From Zoroaster sp. YZ-2022 (Eukaryota; Echinodermata; Asteroidea; Forcipulatida; Zoroasteridae), in the NCBI GenBank assembly GCA_029582265.1, contig CM055835.1:10674041-10738040 (forward strand): a DNA stretch of 64,000 nucleotides, read 5' to 3'. The notes under the pieces are model-generated. The model searched no databases, was not told the origin of the DNA, and saw only the letters and a program-made list of their open reading frames with translations. A program made the translations under genes and the position numbers. Shown here piece by piece: positions 24,675 to 33,976 of this stretch. Every line of letters starts with the position of its first letter. Position 1 is the first letter of the stretch.

Positions 24675-24748
24675 TTTGACATTTTAGCCTGTAATTTTGT
24701 AAAGCACCGGGAGCATGTTTATATGGATTTGGCGCTATCTAAATATGA
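24675..24748 (+). repeat. SINE-tail-like repeat, copy 1
   Basis: GACATTTTAGCCTGTAATTT..TGTAAAGCACCGGGAGCATG..GGATTTGGCGCTATCTAAAT. The same block recurs at 25410-25478, so the transposase remnant between them is flanked by direct repeats of a SINE-like tail. Confidence 0.6.
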
Positions 24749-24919
24749 CCCAATCTTACAAAATGAGTCTGAAGAAGCCAGAGCTACTTTTGTGTAACAC
24801 GCCCTTATACATGTTTTATCACAATGTGAAACAATAGAAAATGTTAATGAATTTCACTCCTTTAAACGTCTTTATTTACAAGACATCTGTAAACAATTAA
24901 TAAGATTAAACACCCCTCA

Positions 24920-25341
24920 GATCCAAATAAGTGGCTTTATTTCTTAGATGATGTTCCACATCTCATTAACAATGTGAAGGCTGCCCTCGTCAGGGGTCAT
25001 GTGCTCACAATGGACCCTGATGTTGTTAAAGAGTTCAAGCTTCCATCTAGCCATGCAAGTATCACTGCAGTAAACGATCTGGCTACCTTCCAAGATGACA
25101 ATGAGTTAAACAACTCATCCATGCCATCCTAACACCTTCTCACTTCGAGAAAATGAAAGTATCAAATGCCCTTAGCCTCTTAAGCCATTCAGTTAGTGCC
25201 AGTGTGCATTACATGGTAGAATGTGAAGAGAGAAGCACTAAGAATCTCACTACAGCATGGTTCCTTGAGATCATGAATCACTGGTTTGACATTTATGTCA
25301 AGCAGGCATCATGTCATGGTATTAAGCAAGCTCCATCCTGA
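24920..25341 (+). pseudogene. P-element/THAP9-like transposase remnant
   Basis: The frame from 24920 reads DPNKWLYFLDDVPHLINN, matching the conserved 'D-x-PHL-[IL]-KN' region of the RNase-H-like core of P-element/THAP9 transposases. It then runs through RGHVLTMDPDVVKEFKLP and stops early. After a one-base shift near 25110 the homology resumes as TPSHFEKMKVSNALSLLS and continues to the stop at 25341, containing the AxxFLEIMNHWF part typical of the family. Only a middle segment is left: no THAP zinc finger and no complete catalytic triad. It is a dead fragment, embedded between two SINE-like tails (24675 and 25410). Family assignment is from remembered motifs. Confidence 0.65.
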
Positions 25342-25409
25342 CAAGCATGCAGAGGTGATTCAGTTTCTAAAAGATATAAAAAAGAAAATATTGTAATGTC
25401 ACACAAATT

Positions 25410-25478
25410 TGACATTTTAGCCTGTAATTTTGTAAAGCACTGGGAGCATGGTTATATGGATTTGGCACTATTTAAATA
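25410..25478 (+). repeat. SINE-tail-like repeat, copy 2
   Basis: Near-identical to 24675-24748 (TGTAAAGCACTGGGAGCATG..GGATTTGGCACTATTTAAAT). Confidence 0.6.
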
Positions 25479-28400
25479 CATGCCTTTCACAATGCGAAAA
25501 TTCACAAGATATTGATATATTATATGTAAGTTTAAGATGAAGATGTGTTTGTTTTACTGAGCTAAATTCCATCACAAATTTGCAGCCATTTTATTAATGT
25601 TATTGCTGGATATTTTCTTAAAACAATATTTCTTATTGTGGCGGTGTGGATATTTCACATAGTTCCTTTAAACCATTTTAGTTCCTTTAAGCTCATTTGC
25701 ATATAAACTGTGGCCTTTTGACGCAGTGAGGTCATGCTCATGCGACTATGATATAGTCCCTGTTTGGTTTAGGGAAACATCTTTGCATTGTGTATTTAAA
25801 TTATTTTTACCCATTAAGGCTACTGATTAATTCAGCAAGTAAAATTATTGGGTCATACTGTGTTAAAATTGTGCTTAGCATTTTGTTAAGGTAAAATAGT
25901 TTACCGCGGATTAATAGTTGCAAGTGCTTTGGCCGCGGCTGACAAGTTCCAGACTCTCTCTCTTTTCACCTGGGTCGGTAAACCATGTAATGAAGAAACT
26001 TTCCTTTGTGAGTGAGTGGTCATTTGTCAGCCTGGCTTAGCAGCGCTTGGGGATTTGATTGATTAGATTTATTACATTTATTAGATTTATTTGATTAGAT
26101 CTGAATTTAGATTTGGATTGAATTTAGATTTGGATTGGATTTAGATTTGGATTGGATTGGATTAGATTTGGATATTGTGATTTATAGATTTGTGCATTGC
26201 TGTTTAGTTCGCTTTGTGCTTACTCATAGGGCCTAAGTAAAGTGATAAGTCATAATCAATAACTTTTCAACTGAGTTTAAATCCTGATCGTTTATAATTT
26301 AAGAATAATACACAGTAAGCTGAATTTGTGAGCTTTATTTCACACAAATTTTATTATTTCAAATAAATCATTTAAAAATTGTTACAAGCAAAGCAAATTG
26401 AAGTTTTCTGACTTTATTTTGTCCGACATTGTGAGAAGAGTCCATCTTTTAATTAATTTGGCTTACTACCACTTCACAGGGTGACACCACCCTACCCCTC
26501 TTCGTGACATTATTAAGAGTATTTTATGCACAATGTGAGTTCAGCAGATGAGAAAATGACCAACATCTCGGTCATAATTTAAAGAAAGAGTGCAGGCCCC
26601 ATGATACAGCCACCACTTTTCTCTCTTGACTCTACTCTAAAAAGACAAATAGAAATACCACCATATTTCCTGAAAAATATATGATTGGCTAATGTAGAGG
26701 ACAAACTAGTAAATGAGAGGGAAATGTAGTAATTAGTCAAGGCCTGTTGGGACGAGGTTGGTTTTTGTGCAAATGCTTGCAAGAATACAATTTGTGCACA
26801 ATGTGATACTATAGGCTGGCTACCATCAATCATCATGGGTCCTACTAAAAACCGACAACTCACGACAACTCACGACAACTCACAACAACATACCCGTATA
26901 TTATACTGACTTGTTACTGTACTGAAGTAACAGTTGAAGGTACGGCAGGGCCTACAAATACAATCTTTTGGGGGAAACATTCATTCTATCATTTCAAAAA
27001 AAATTCAAGGAATCTAAACTAATTTATCTGTTGTTAAATAAAAAATAACCTAGGCCTACCTTCAACGTAAACGTCCATGGTCATGACCGAGCTACGTTAG
27101 CCTGTTGATCGATCGACCTTCAACTTATCCTGGAGACATTTCAACGACGAGGGAAGATTTCTTCTGTCACAGGCACACCATCCTCGTCCATGAGTTTCCC
27201 AAGATCCAAGTGGATTTTTTTTTAAAGCAAACTTCATGATTAAAAACTGTTATTAAGTTATCCTCAATTTACCCTAAATGACGCACCTAAGGTTATATAA
27301 TCAACTGGACGGTAACTTACAAATGAAATTAACAGTTTGGTGTTTCAGTTTGTTTCAGTGAAGAATTTTCTTGTAAAATGCTGAATTTCAATGCATGGTC
27401 ATACGCGTGGACGTCTTGAGCGCCGTTTTTTGAGACGCACAGAATTGTGGCCATCAGAAAATTGATGTTGGTATAATGACTCACCACAAACTGTTAAAGT
27501 TGATGGGGGCACAGAAAATGTACCCAAGAAGAAAAACAGTTGAAATCATGTTTCATCTTATTCCAGATGGTTGTTAAATTGTTTTTAAACTTGAAAATAA
27601 AAATATTGTTTTCGATTTTTAAAATAAAATGGTATAATTTGGAGAAGCTCTCAAAACTTTTAATCAATATTCTTGAAAGACCAGTAAAATGGAAGGTGGT
27701 TAAATTTTTTGCAAAAAGTACATTAAAACTTTGAAATGTGTAAAATTGCTGTTAACATTTTGTCAAATACAAAAATTATTTTCATAACCATGATATTAAT
27801 GTTTCATTTTCTCAATAATTTTTCACTACCGTCGAAATAAACACCAACGAATTAAGTAGTCTTCGTTCGCTTCTTCTATAAGGAATGTGTCCAATTTGAG
27901 GATCAGTATTTCTTTAAAAAATCAATGCAAATGCAAAGCATTCATATATTTTGGTTTCCACAGACAACAGCTTGTTGACGGCATAGAACAATAAAATCAC
28001 AGATGTTCGTGAAAAAAAATTGAGGTCATGTAAATCTCTTACTATTTGTATCTAGTAAAATCAGTGGTTAAACAACTTTTTCCACTTTCACAAGCACTAA
28101 CTTTCCAGTAAATCATACAATTTCACTATAATTTTTATTTCTGTAACAAGTACGACTTAGATAAGTTTATGCAACCAGTAATACGCCATAGTTTTGTAAA
28201 TTTTCCGAGGAATGCTAAGCCAAAGGTAGGTGCGTCATTTCACGAGTGCGGCGAATTACGTACATGGACGATATAACATTGATCGTCGCCGCATGCGGCA
28301 GTACTCACTTTACGCATATTCATATACGGAATGCGCACACACGTTTCTGCGACTCAAAATGGCTTCTAATCACAAGTTGTCGCAACTCTCCCAATATAAC

Positions 28401-28739
28401 TGACTGAGGGGATTCAGATTGAAGCGTGAAATATTAAGTCAGTGTGCTGCGTTGTTCGAAAGCTTACATTTTTGTTGTGAATTTTCTTTTAACTAAAGCC
28501 ATTTGGACAGCTCTAAAAGGACAGAAAGGGCCTTTACAGTTTGCTGTGTGCGTTTTAGGTGGAATTACCTGTGTAAGAACAGCCATTTTTGTTTTGTACT
28601 TGTTTAACTTCGAACTATCGTTGTCATTGAACTGTTTAACTCGAGTAGTATATAAACGGTTTGTTCTGTCCCACCTACTTAAAAAATTGATTTTTAGGGG
28701 TACTTTCCCTTTTAGGCTGACTATGAGTAGGATTAAGTA
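25479..28739. other. Mostly non-coding; GATTTGGATT repeat and CpG-rich patch
   Basis: 26060-26180 is a degenerate GATTTGGATT array. 28230-28350 is CpG-dense for this AT-rich window (GTCGCCGCATGCGGC palindrome near 28286) and may be a host promoter or the outer edge of the virus-like element. Overlapping opposite-strand frames at 28444-28770 show no family features. No gene is supported. Confidence 0.45.
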
Positions 28740-28767
28740 TGACGTCATTAAATTAAAAATGACGTCA
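28740..28767. promoter_or_regulatory. Inverted pair of CRE palindromes
   Basis: TGACGTCA at 28740-28747 and 28760-28767, separated by the A/T-only spacer TTAAATTAAAAA. Including the flanking A..T bases the block is a near-perfect dyad. It lies about 160 bp upstream of the first element gene. Confidence 0.5.
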
Positions 28768-28926
28768 TGAAAGTGTTTTTAGATTGTTAAAAAAATGTTA
28801 TGAGTAGTAGTAGGAGGAGGAGTATAGATGTAAAAATATATTTTATTAAAAACCCTCTCTCTTAATCTAAAAATGAACTTAAAAAATTGAAAAAAGTAAA
28901 AAATGTTATCTAGATATATAGTAAAG

Positions 28927-29247
28927 ATGACAACAGAATCAAAATCGAAAGTAATCGTTCCTTGCAAATGGCTTTTAGTTGATAAAAGATCAAAATGTTA
29001 CATCCCTAGCGTGGGTAATAAAGAATATTGTGGCTTACATGTTTTTCGGATTAAGCAAGGCAAACGTATACCCGTTGCATGTTTAAGATGTGAAAAAGGA
29101 ACAAAGACGTTGACTAATTTTTGCACAGGATGTGCAAATAAAGTATTAATAAATCGTTATAATCGTTTAAAAGTTGTAGAAGGTAAAGCTAGACGTTATT
29201 ATAATTTAGTGATGAAAGAGTTGTTAGAGACAACTAAACGTTTATAG
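28927..29247 (+). CDS. Small double zinc-binding protein of the element
   Basis: 106 residues from the ATG at 28927; an in-frame ATG at 28903 is possible but lies upstream of the TATATAG motif that precedes 28927. Two metal modules are visible: C13-x10-C24-x10-C35-x2-H38, a C..C..CGLH finger of a type common in DNA viruses and mobile elements, and C52-x2-C55-x10-C66-x2-C69. The remaining C-terminal part (about 70-106) is a basic amphipathic helix rich in Arg, Lys and Tyr. The frame is intact. It converges on the next gene, whose inferred stop is 5 bp beyond the TAG at 29247. A nucleic-acid-binding or transcription role is likely by composition but unproven. Confidence 0.75.
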   Translation: MTTESKSKVIVPCKWLLVDKRSKCYIPSVGNKEYCGLHVFRIKQGKRIPVACLRCEKGTKTLTNFCTGCANKVLINRYNRLKVVEGKARRYYNLVMKELLETTKRL

Positions 29248-29252
29248 AAAAA

Positions 29253-29965
29253 TTACATCGCTGGGGCGTACGGTGGAGGTCTATCAGTCGTTTTTACTCG
29301 CTCTGTTACTTGTAAAGGATTATAATACGATTTTTGTACGGTAAAGTTTACTTTAAATTTAAAAGTTTTTCTATAAGAACTTTTTTTTCTACATTTACAT
29401 CGATGGGTTTATCGGTCATTTTTACTGGTAAAGCTACATCTTTAACCAGTTTGTTACGTATTTCTTCTTTCATTTTAGAAAATTTATCTCGCTCTTCGCA
29501 TACGAGTAAAAATTCATTTTGTGTAACAACACCGTCTTCGATCGCTTTTGAAACGTGGTTTTCGATCGTGTTGAGTTTAGACGATGCTAAAACTCGTATT
29601 TCATCATGTTTTTAAGCTTTTTTAGATAATTTATATTTCGCGTATCTGAGAGTAAACGCCGCACCACCTAACCCTAAAGCTAAACCTTCTAAAACAAATC
29701 CTACGGGTGATGATACAACACTGGCGATACTGGCGATTCCAATAGCACCTGCTCCCATACAACCTAATTCAGCGAGAGTTTCTACAATACTACAAGCGTT
29801 GAAAATTTTATTATATTTTTTATATACGGCTTCGCGATGATTTATTTCAATTCGTAATTCTTTTTGAATATCATCGATTTTTTGCAAACGAAATGATTTA
29901 GCATCATCTGTCATAGACGGTAAATTTGGATAAAGTACATTCGTTGATTCTATAGGCACGCTCAT
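29253..29965 (-). pseudogene. Two-helix membrane protein with C-terminal PPPY, interrupted
   Basis: The ATG at 29965 opens 117 codons: a polar start, a short coiled segment (about 28-50, IDDIQKELRIEINHREAVYK), then two Gly/Ala-rich hydrophobic segments (about 62-110). An in-frame TAA at 29612-29614 interrupts it, yet the same frame continues with coding character (KHDEIRVLASSKLN, then an acidic helix with DGVVTQNEF) to 29348. Near an A8 run (29389-29396) coding character moves to another frame, which ends with RPPPYAPAM at a stop at 29253-29255, 5 bp from the facing gene. PPxY motifs recruit WW-domain ubiquitin ligases in budding of many viruses; that role is inference here. The family resembles uncharacterised invertebrate multi-copy proteins I remember. 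Confidence 0.65.
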
Positions 29966-30003
29966 CGTTTTTCTATTAATAGTAAAAGATAAAAAAAAAA
30001 GTA

Positions 30004-30536
30004 ATTTAATGGAAAACTACTAATTTTCATATTGTAATAGATTCCAGTATCTAAAGAGCCGAAAAAAACAATTGAGCAAAAACTTTTCTATTGATGACCC
30101 TATGTTTTATTTTAAAGCAAACTCCATATTCTAATATCTGGAGGTCATTATAAAAACCAAAATATTCAGAAGTTTCTTGAATTAAATGATCATCGTACTC
30201 GGATGGATCCACTACACGTTTATTAAAGTATGTTTGTGAACTGTCATTAGTAGTTATTCTAGAATAACTTGAAAACTCTGTTATTGGAACATAGGCGTTA
30301 AAACTCGTTGATGGTGGGGCTGAATAAGTAAACCTAATTAAATCTTCATAATCATATAATATTTCGCTTTCTTCAACATTAACGATATGTCCACTTTTTT
30401 CAATAATGTTTGGATTGTTTGGATTGTTTAGTGTGATGGATGAAATTTGTTCACTTTTTTCAGTAGTGTGAGCACTGTTAGGTGCAACGGATGAAACTTG
30501 TTTGCTCGTTCGACTAGGTCCGTAAATACTCGCCAT
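30004..30536 (-). pseudogene. MASIYGPSRT-family protein, copy B, 3' frameshift
   Basis: The ATG at 30536 opens a frame of 161 residues to 30051. It starts with the same ten residues (MASIYGPSRT) as the next gene upstream. Then comes a Ser/Thr/Asn-rich linker (about 11-55) and a domain with aromatic and beta-like pattern that ends GVCFKIK..VFAQLFF, aligned with YEMCFKIR..VFVEATFF of copy A. A shift at an A7/T7 run (about 30062-30068) makes the frame stop early; the copy-A-like ending (FPLN) is in another frame down to about 30004. The start codon is preceded by TATAATAAAT. No known family is recognised. A surface or capsid-associated protein is a guess from position only. Confidence 0.65.
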
Positions 30537-30558
30537 ATTTATTATAGTATAATTTATT

Positions 30559-31077
30559 TTAATTTAATGGTAAAGTTTTAATTTTTATATTAAAACAGAT
30601 TTTAGAATTTAGCGCACCGAAAAAGGTCGCCTCTACAAAAACTTTTTGAACACTTCGTATTTTAAAACACATTTCGTATCTTAAATGCGACATTTCATTA
30701 TCGATAAAATATTTTTTTAAATTATTTTCTCCAGGAGAAGGAATATAATAAATGTTGGGTCCATAATCATTACGTGTACTAGAAAACGAAGTAAAAACAT
30801 TAGCTTTTGTAAAATGTACGAATAAACTACAGTACGACGGTGCTACGTTAAACATGTAAAAGGGTAGTTTAGACGCAGCCCACCATCCGAGTACGATGTT
30901 GTATTTTTCAACTAGAGGTACAGTTTGTAAAATTTCATCTCTGTTGAGATATCCGTGATGTTCATAAATTTCGCTAGGTGATATAATTTCATCTCTAATT
31001 ACGCTAGCAGTAATGTCACTACCACTAGACAAAACTCGCTCACTCGTTGTTCGACTAGGACCATAAATACTCGCCAT
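30559..31077 (-). CDS. MASIYGPSRT-family protein, copy A
   Basis: 172 residues, intact. It starts MASIYGPSRT, followed by a short Ser/Thr-rich linker and a domain rich in aromatic residues (GWWAASKLPFYMF; YCSLFVHF), then YEMCFKIR and VFVEATFFGAL near the end, and finishes TLPLN. Copy B, 22 bp downstream, shares only the first ten residues and the C-terminal pattern; the middle is highly diverged. The start codon is preceded by TATATAAAT and lies just 2 bp from the stop of the penton-like gene. The conserved N-terminal peptide with a variable body suggests a shared attachment or incorporation signal on two different surface modules, which is inference. No database family is recognised. Confidence 0.7.
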   Translation of the reverse strand: MASIYGPSRTTSERVLSSGSDITASVIRDEIISPSEIYEHHGYLNRDEILQTVPLVEKYNIVLGWWAASKLPFYMFNVAPSYCSLFVHFTKANVFTSFSSTRNDYGPNIYYIPSPGENNLKKYFIDNEMSHLRYEMCFKIRSVQKVFVEATFFGALNSKICFNIKIKTLPLN

Positions 31078-31079
31078 AT

Positions 31080-31760
31080 TTATATAATTTCTAGATTTAA
31101 AATAACGGGGAAACCATGATTATTTATGTCTCTACCCTTTGAATCTTTAATTTTAAAACTCAATGCGTTAAAAGTACCGACTTTTAATTTTTTTAATAAT
31201 GGATTGTTATATTCCATATACATACTTTCTCCAAACGATTTGTCTTGTAAGGGAAAAACGTTTAAAATGGTGCTGGGGTTACCGTTAAAATAATTATTGG
31301 TCCTAGAAATTTGATCGCAATGAATGTATAAAATTTTAAAAAGTTGTACATCAATCTTTTTACTATATTCTCCTACAGTTAGAAATTCATGATGAAACCC
31401 GAGTAAATTAGCTAACCCAGATGAAAATTTAACGGATTTATTTTTATCTGTTAAATTTAGTAAAAAGACACCCGTTGTTTTATCTATAGTAAACTTTATC
31501 CAAGGCTTATCTTTTATTATAATATCGATAATTTCGTTAATATTGTAAAGCCCCGCTTCGATAAACTTAACTACTTCTTCTTGCTCTTCAGTCGTACGAT
31601 AAATTATTTTTAATTTTTTACGTACGTTGTAATATCCTGCCCAAATGTTTACGCTAAGTAATGTAATAGCGAGATTACCTTCACGATTATCGATAACGTC
31701 GTATAATTGAACTTCTCCGCCATTTTTTTCAATTTCGATTTCGATAGTATGAAACGTCAT
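31080..31760 (-). CDS. Penton/minor-capsid-like protein
   Basis: 226 residues, intact, from the ATG at 31760. The order of motifs matches what I remember of penton-like (single jelly-roll) proteins of Polinton-related elements in invertebrates: an N-terminal strand region with AITLLSVNIWAGYYNV, EAGLYNINEIIDIII (the G-x-Y/L..I helix), FSSGLANLLGF (LLGF motif), LYIHCDQIS, STILNVFPLQ, and FKIKDSKGRDI..FPVILNLEI at the end. Pentons form the fivefold vertices of icosahedral capsids. The gene diverges from the large tail-anchored gene, with only 35 bp between their start codons. Identity rests on pattern recall, not alignment; it could be another beta-rich structural protein. Confidence 0.5.
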   Translation of the reverse strand: MTFHTIEIEIEKNGGEVQLYDVIDNREGNLAITLLSVNIWAGYYNVRKKLKIIYRTTEEQEEVVKFIEAGLYNINEIIDIIIKDKPWIKFTIDKTTGVFLLNLTDKNKSVKFSSGLANLLGFHHEFLTVGEYSKKIDVQLFKILYIHCDQISRTNNYFNGNPSTILNVFPLQDKSFGESMYMEYNNPLLKKLKVGTFNALSFKIKDSKGRDINNHGFPVILNLEII

Positions 31761-31805
31761 TTTATTATATAAAAATTATAATATTTTTATAATAAATGAC
31801 GTTTC
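31751..31805. promoter_or_regulatory. Quasi-palindromic divergent promoter with both start codons
   Basis: The arm 31751-31769 (GAAACGTCATTTTATTATA) and the arm 31788-31805 (TATAATAAATGACGTTTC) are inverted repeats, identical except for one extra T. The 18-bp A/T-only centre is itself nearly symmetric. The start codons of both genes lie inside the arms (31760 reverse, 31796 forward), so both proteins start MTF. Each arm gives a TATAATAAAATG/TATAATAAATG motif. Confidence 0.8.
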
Positions 31806-33233
31806 CATTAGCGTTCAAGAGTAATTTTACATATACATATCCAACATCTGGAAATTTTACAGCGCTTCAGAATTTTAACGCTAGCGATTTAACGAGTATA
31901 AATATTTACGTTAACAAGAACGAGTTTTTTAACGTACATTTCGATAATGTTTTTAACAACTACAAGTTGCCTAAAGTTAATAGTCAAAAAGTAGTTGATG
32001 ATTGGCATCATAATCCGTTAAATTTTTATCAAAATCAAATAAATTTTACAACGTATTGCGCTACAACGAGTTGCGGTGTAGGTTATAAACATTTAAATCA
32101 TTCGAATATGATGATTCGTATTTTTTTTTAGATTTCACGTTTATTATCAAATAAGACGACTACTCAAAGAAATGAGTTGTAGCGCATCTTTTCAAAATTA
32201 TTTTAGCGCGTTTGATAACAATATAGACGTAAGCGCATATAAAAAAACTGTGTAAAGACTTTCACCTTTCAACATTAAACAATTGGAAACAACGCGTTGA
32301 TATGTACAGCGATGGATTAGGTACCGCTTATTTTTGGCGAAACATTGGTAAAAGATACGATCCAGTACCTGGACACAACTACGACAATTCTATTTTAAAT
32401 CGCAATTCTGACCCTATTCCTCTCAACAATCTCAACGTCGCACCGGGTGAAAAAAGAATGGATTTTGATGACGGTGTACATAATCGTAAAGAACACACCA
32501 TTAGAGTAGGTTACATTTTACAATCTGATAGCGTTAAAACAGCGTGGACTAAATTTATATTGTCTTTAGGATTAGCTCAAGGTTTTACGGATATCGGTAC
32601 GGAACGAATTAACGATTCTATAAGAACGTACGTTTACGCAATTTTAGGAGCTCAAGCGCAAGCTAAAACTTCTTTTTTAGCGGGTGGTACTGGTTTAGAT
32701 GCGCAGCGTGAATTTATAAATATAATAAATGCAGAGATTGATTCTCCGGTTGATTTACAATCATCTATTCAACGATATCAAGATGTTTTACAATACGCTC
32801 GTTCACAATTAAACTTTGCTATCGGAGAAAATTTATACATGATGCCGAGCGATATGAATTTACGAATACTCGAATAGGTACGTACGCGGGATACAACAAT
32901 AATTTATTAATCGCGACGAGTGATTTATCTTTAGGTTCAAATTTAGATACAAATTCAGAACCCGTTGTTGCTCCTATTTTACCTCTTCAATCACCGCCAC
33001 CGTTGATCGTAAAGCACGCTGATGCAGAGGCTGTTGAAGATGAACTAGTATCGAGCGTGCAAGAATCTAATGATCAAGCTAAAATAATTAAAGACTCTTT
33101 AGAAACTACGCCTAGCGTTAGCGACTCTTTAGAAGAATCACGCGACAATCATAGCGAAGAAAAACATTCTTTAATTATTGGTTTTGCGATTTTAACCACG
33201 CTTGGCATTACGATTTACGAATTGTTATTTTAA
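31796..33233 (+). pseudogene. Large tail-anchored structural protein, three frame breaks
   Basis: About 480 codons in four pieces. Piece 1 (31796-32131) holds INIYVNKNEFFNVHF and YCATTSCGVGYKHLN. A break at the T9 run (32121-32129) precedes the FHVYYQIRRLL part. A second break at the A7 run (32241-32247) precedes the piece with GLGTAYFW, RINDSIRTYVYAILGAQAQA and YARSQLNFAIGENLYMMPSD (to 32877). A third shift near 32870 precedes GYNNNLLIATSD, a Pro/Ser/acidic linker and a terminal hydrophobic helix (LIIGFAILTTLGITIYELLF) at the very C end. The motifs match, from memory, a common uncharacterised multi-copy family of corals and other invertebrates. The tail anchor suggests insertion in an internal or envelope membrane. 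It may be the main structural protein; no jelly-roll signature is clear. Its stop overlaps the facing gene by 9 bp. Confidence 0.65.
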
Positions 33234-33936
33234 CGTTTTTTGCATATAAGTTAAAATTAAAACACCAACCCCTGTCAAAGCTAGCCACAAATGTTCCGCC
33301 GCCCACGTAACTACGTTAGAAGCTGTTTTAAATAACCAACTTACTATCGATCCTATAATAGCCGGTAAAGCGGCTAAAGCTTTCGTTCCTAGTTTAGATA
33401 ATACATTCGCTAGATTTTTTTATGTTTTTTGTATCCACTCTTTTACACCACCACTCGGTTTAGGGGCAGGTGGTGTGGGTTCTGGCGGTTTAGGGGCAGG
33501 TGGTGTGGGTTTTGGTGGTATAGGTTTGGGGGGTATAGGTTTAGGTATAACTGAATTTACAGCATTACCGATTGATTCGATGATAAAAGCGATAGTCAAA
33601 CTAAAAGCTGTTAATATACTGACTATCGTTATACCTTGTTCTCTAAATAAAGTTTTAATTCTTTCACCCAACGTCTCGTCTATATTTGTTATTCTATATA
33701 ACGTTTCTTTTATTCTATTGAGTTGACTACTATTTTCATAATCAAACTTGGCAATTTGTTCTTTAATCGTTGACATTTCATCTAATATTTCTCGCTCTCG
33801 TTGATAAAGTTGTTCATTCGCATTTTCATCTCCTACATCGTTGTTGGTGATTCGTTCTCTAATTTCGGTTAATTCTTTGTTAACGCGCGTATAATTCAGC
33901 TTCAAATTTTAATGTATGTCCTTGCGCTGTTTTCAT
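33225..33936 (-). pseudogene. Coiled-coil membrane protein with Pro-rich hinge, interrupted
   Basis: The main open frame (33905 to 33420) has a coiled coil (VNKELTEIRERI..QREREILDEM), then ETLGERIKTLFREQGITIVS leading into a membrane helix (ILTAFSLTIAFII), and a KPIPPKPTPPAPKPPEP hinge. An in-frame TAA at 33420-33422 is followed in the same frame by ALAALPAIIGSIVSWLF and another hydrophobic segment to the stop at 33225-33227. The N terminus is uncertain. An ATG at 33936 reads the coding-like start and needs a shift near 33890. Another ATG at 33980 overlaps the upstream stop as ATGA but closes quickly. From memory the FREQGIT[IV]xS motif marks an uncharacterised invertebrate multi-copy family. 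A scaffold linking membrane and capsid is a guess. Confidence 0.65.
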
Positions 33937-33976
33937 AATATTAACATAACCATTTAATTCGCGGAGTATATTTCTT

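Noticed and set aside
28444..28770. Overlapping frames on both strands left of the element
   Set aside because: No domain; the two strands mirror each other; the 3' end includes the CRE dyad.
29334..29615. Plus-strand 93-codon frame
   Set aside because: It is the shadow of the interrupted membrane-protein gene; the minus strand shows family motifs.
29612..33422. Reassigned TAA codon as explanation for in-frame stops
   Set aside because: TAA is used as the normal stop by the intact genes ending at 30559 and 31080, so isolated nonsense changes or errors are simpler.
33475..33726. Gly-rich plus-strand frame
   Set aside because: It is the complement of the Pro-rich hinge of the coiled-coil membrane protein.
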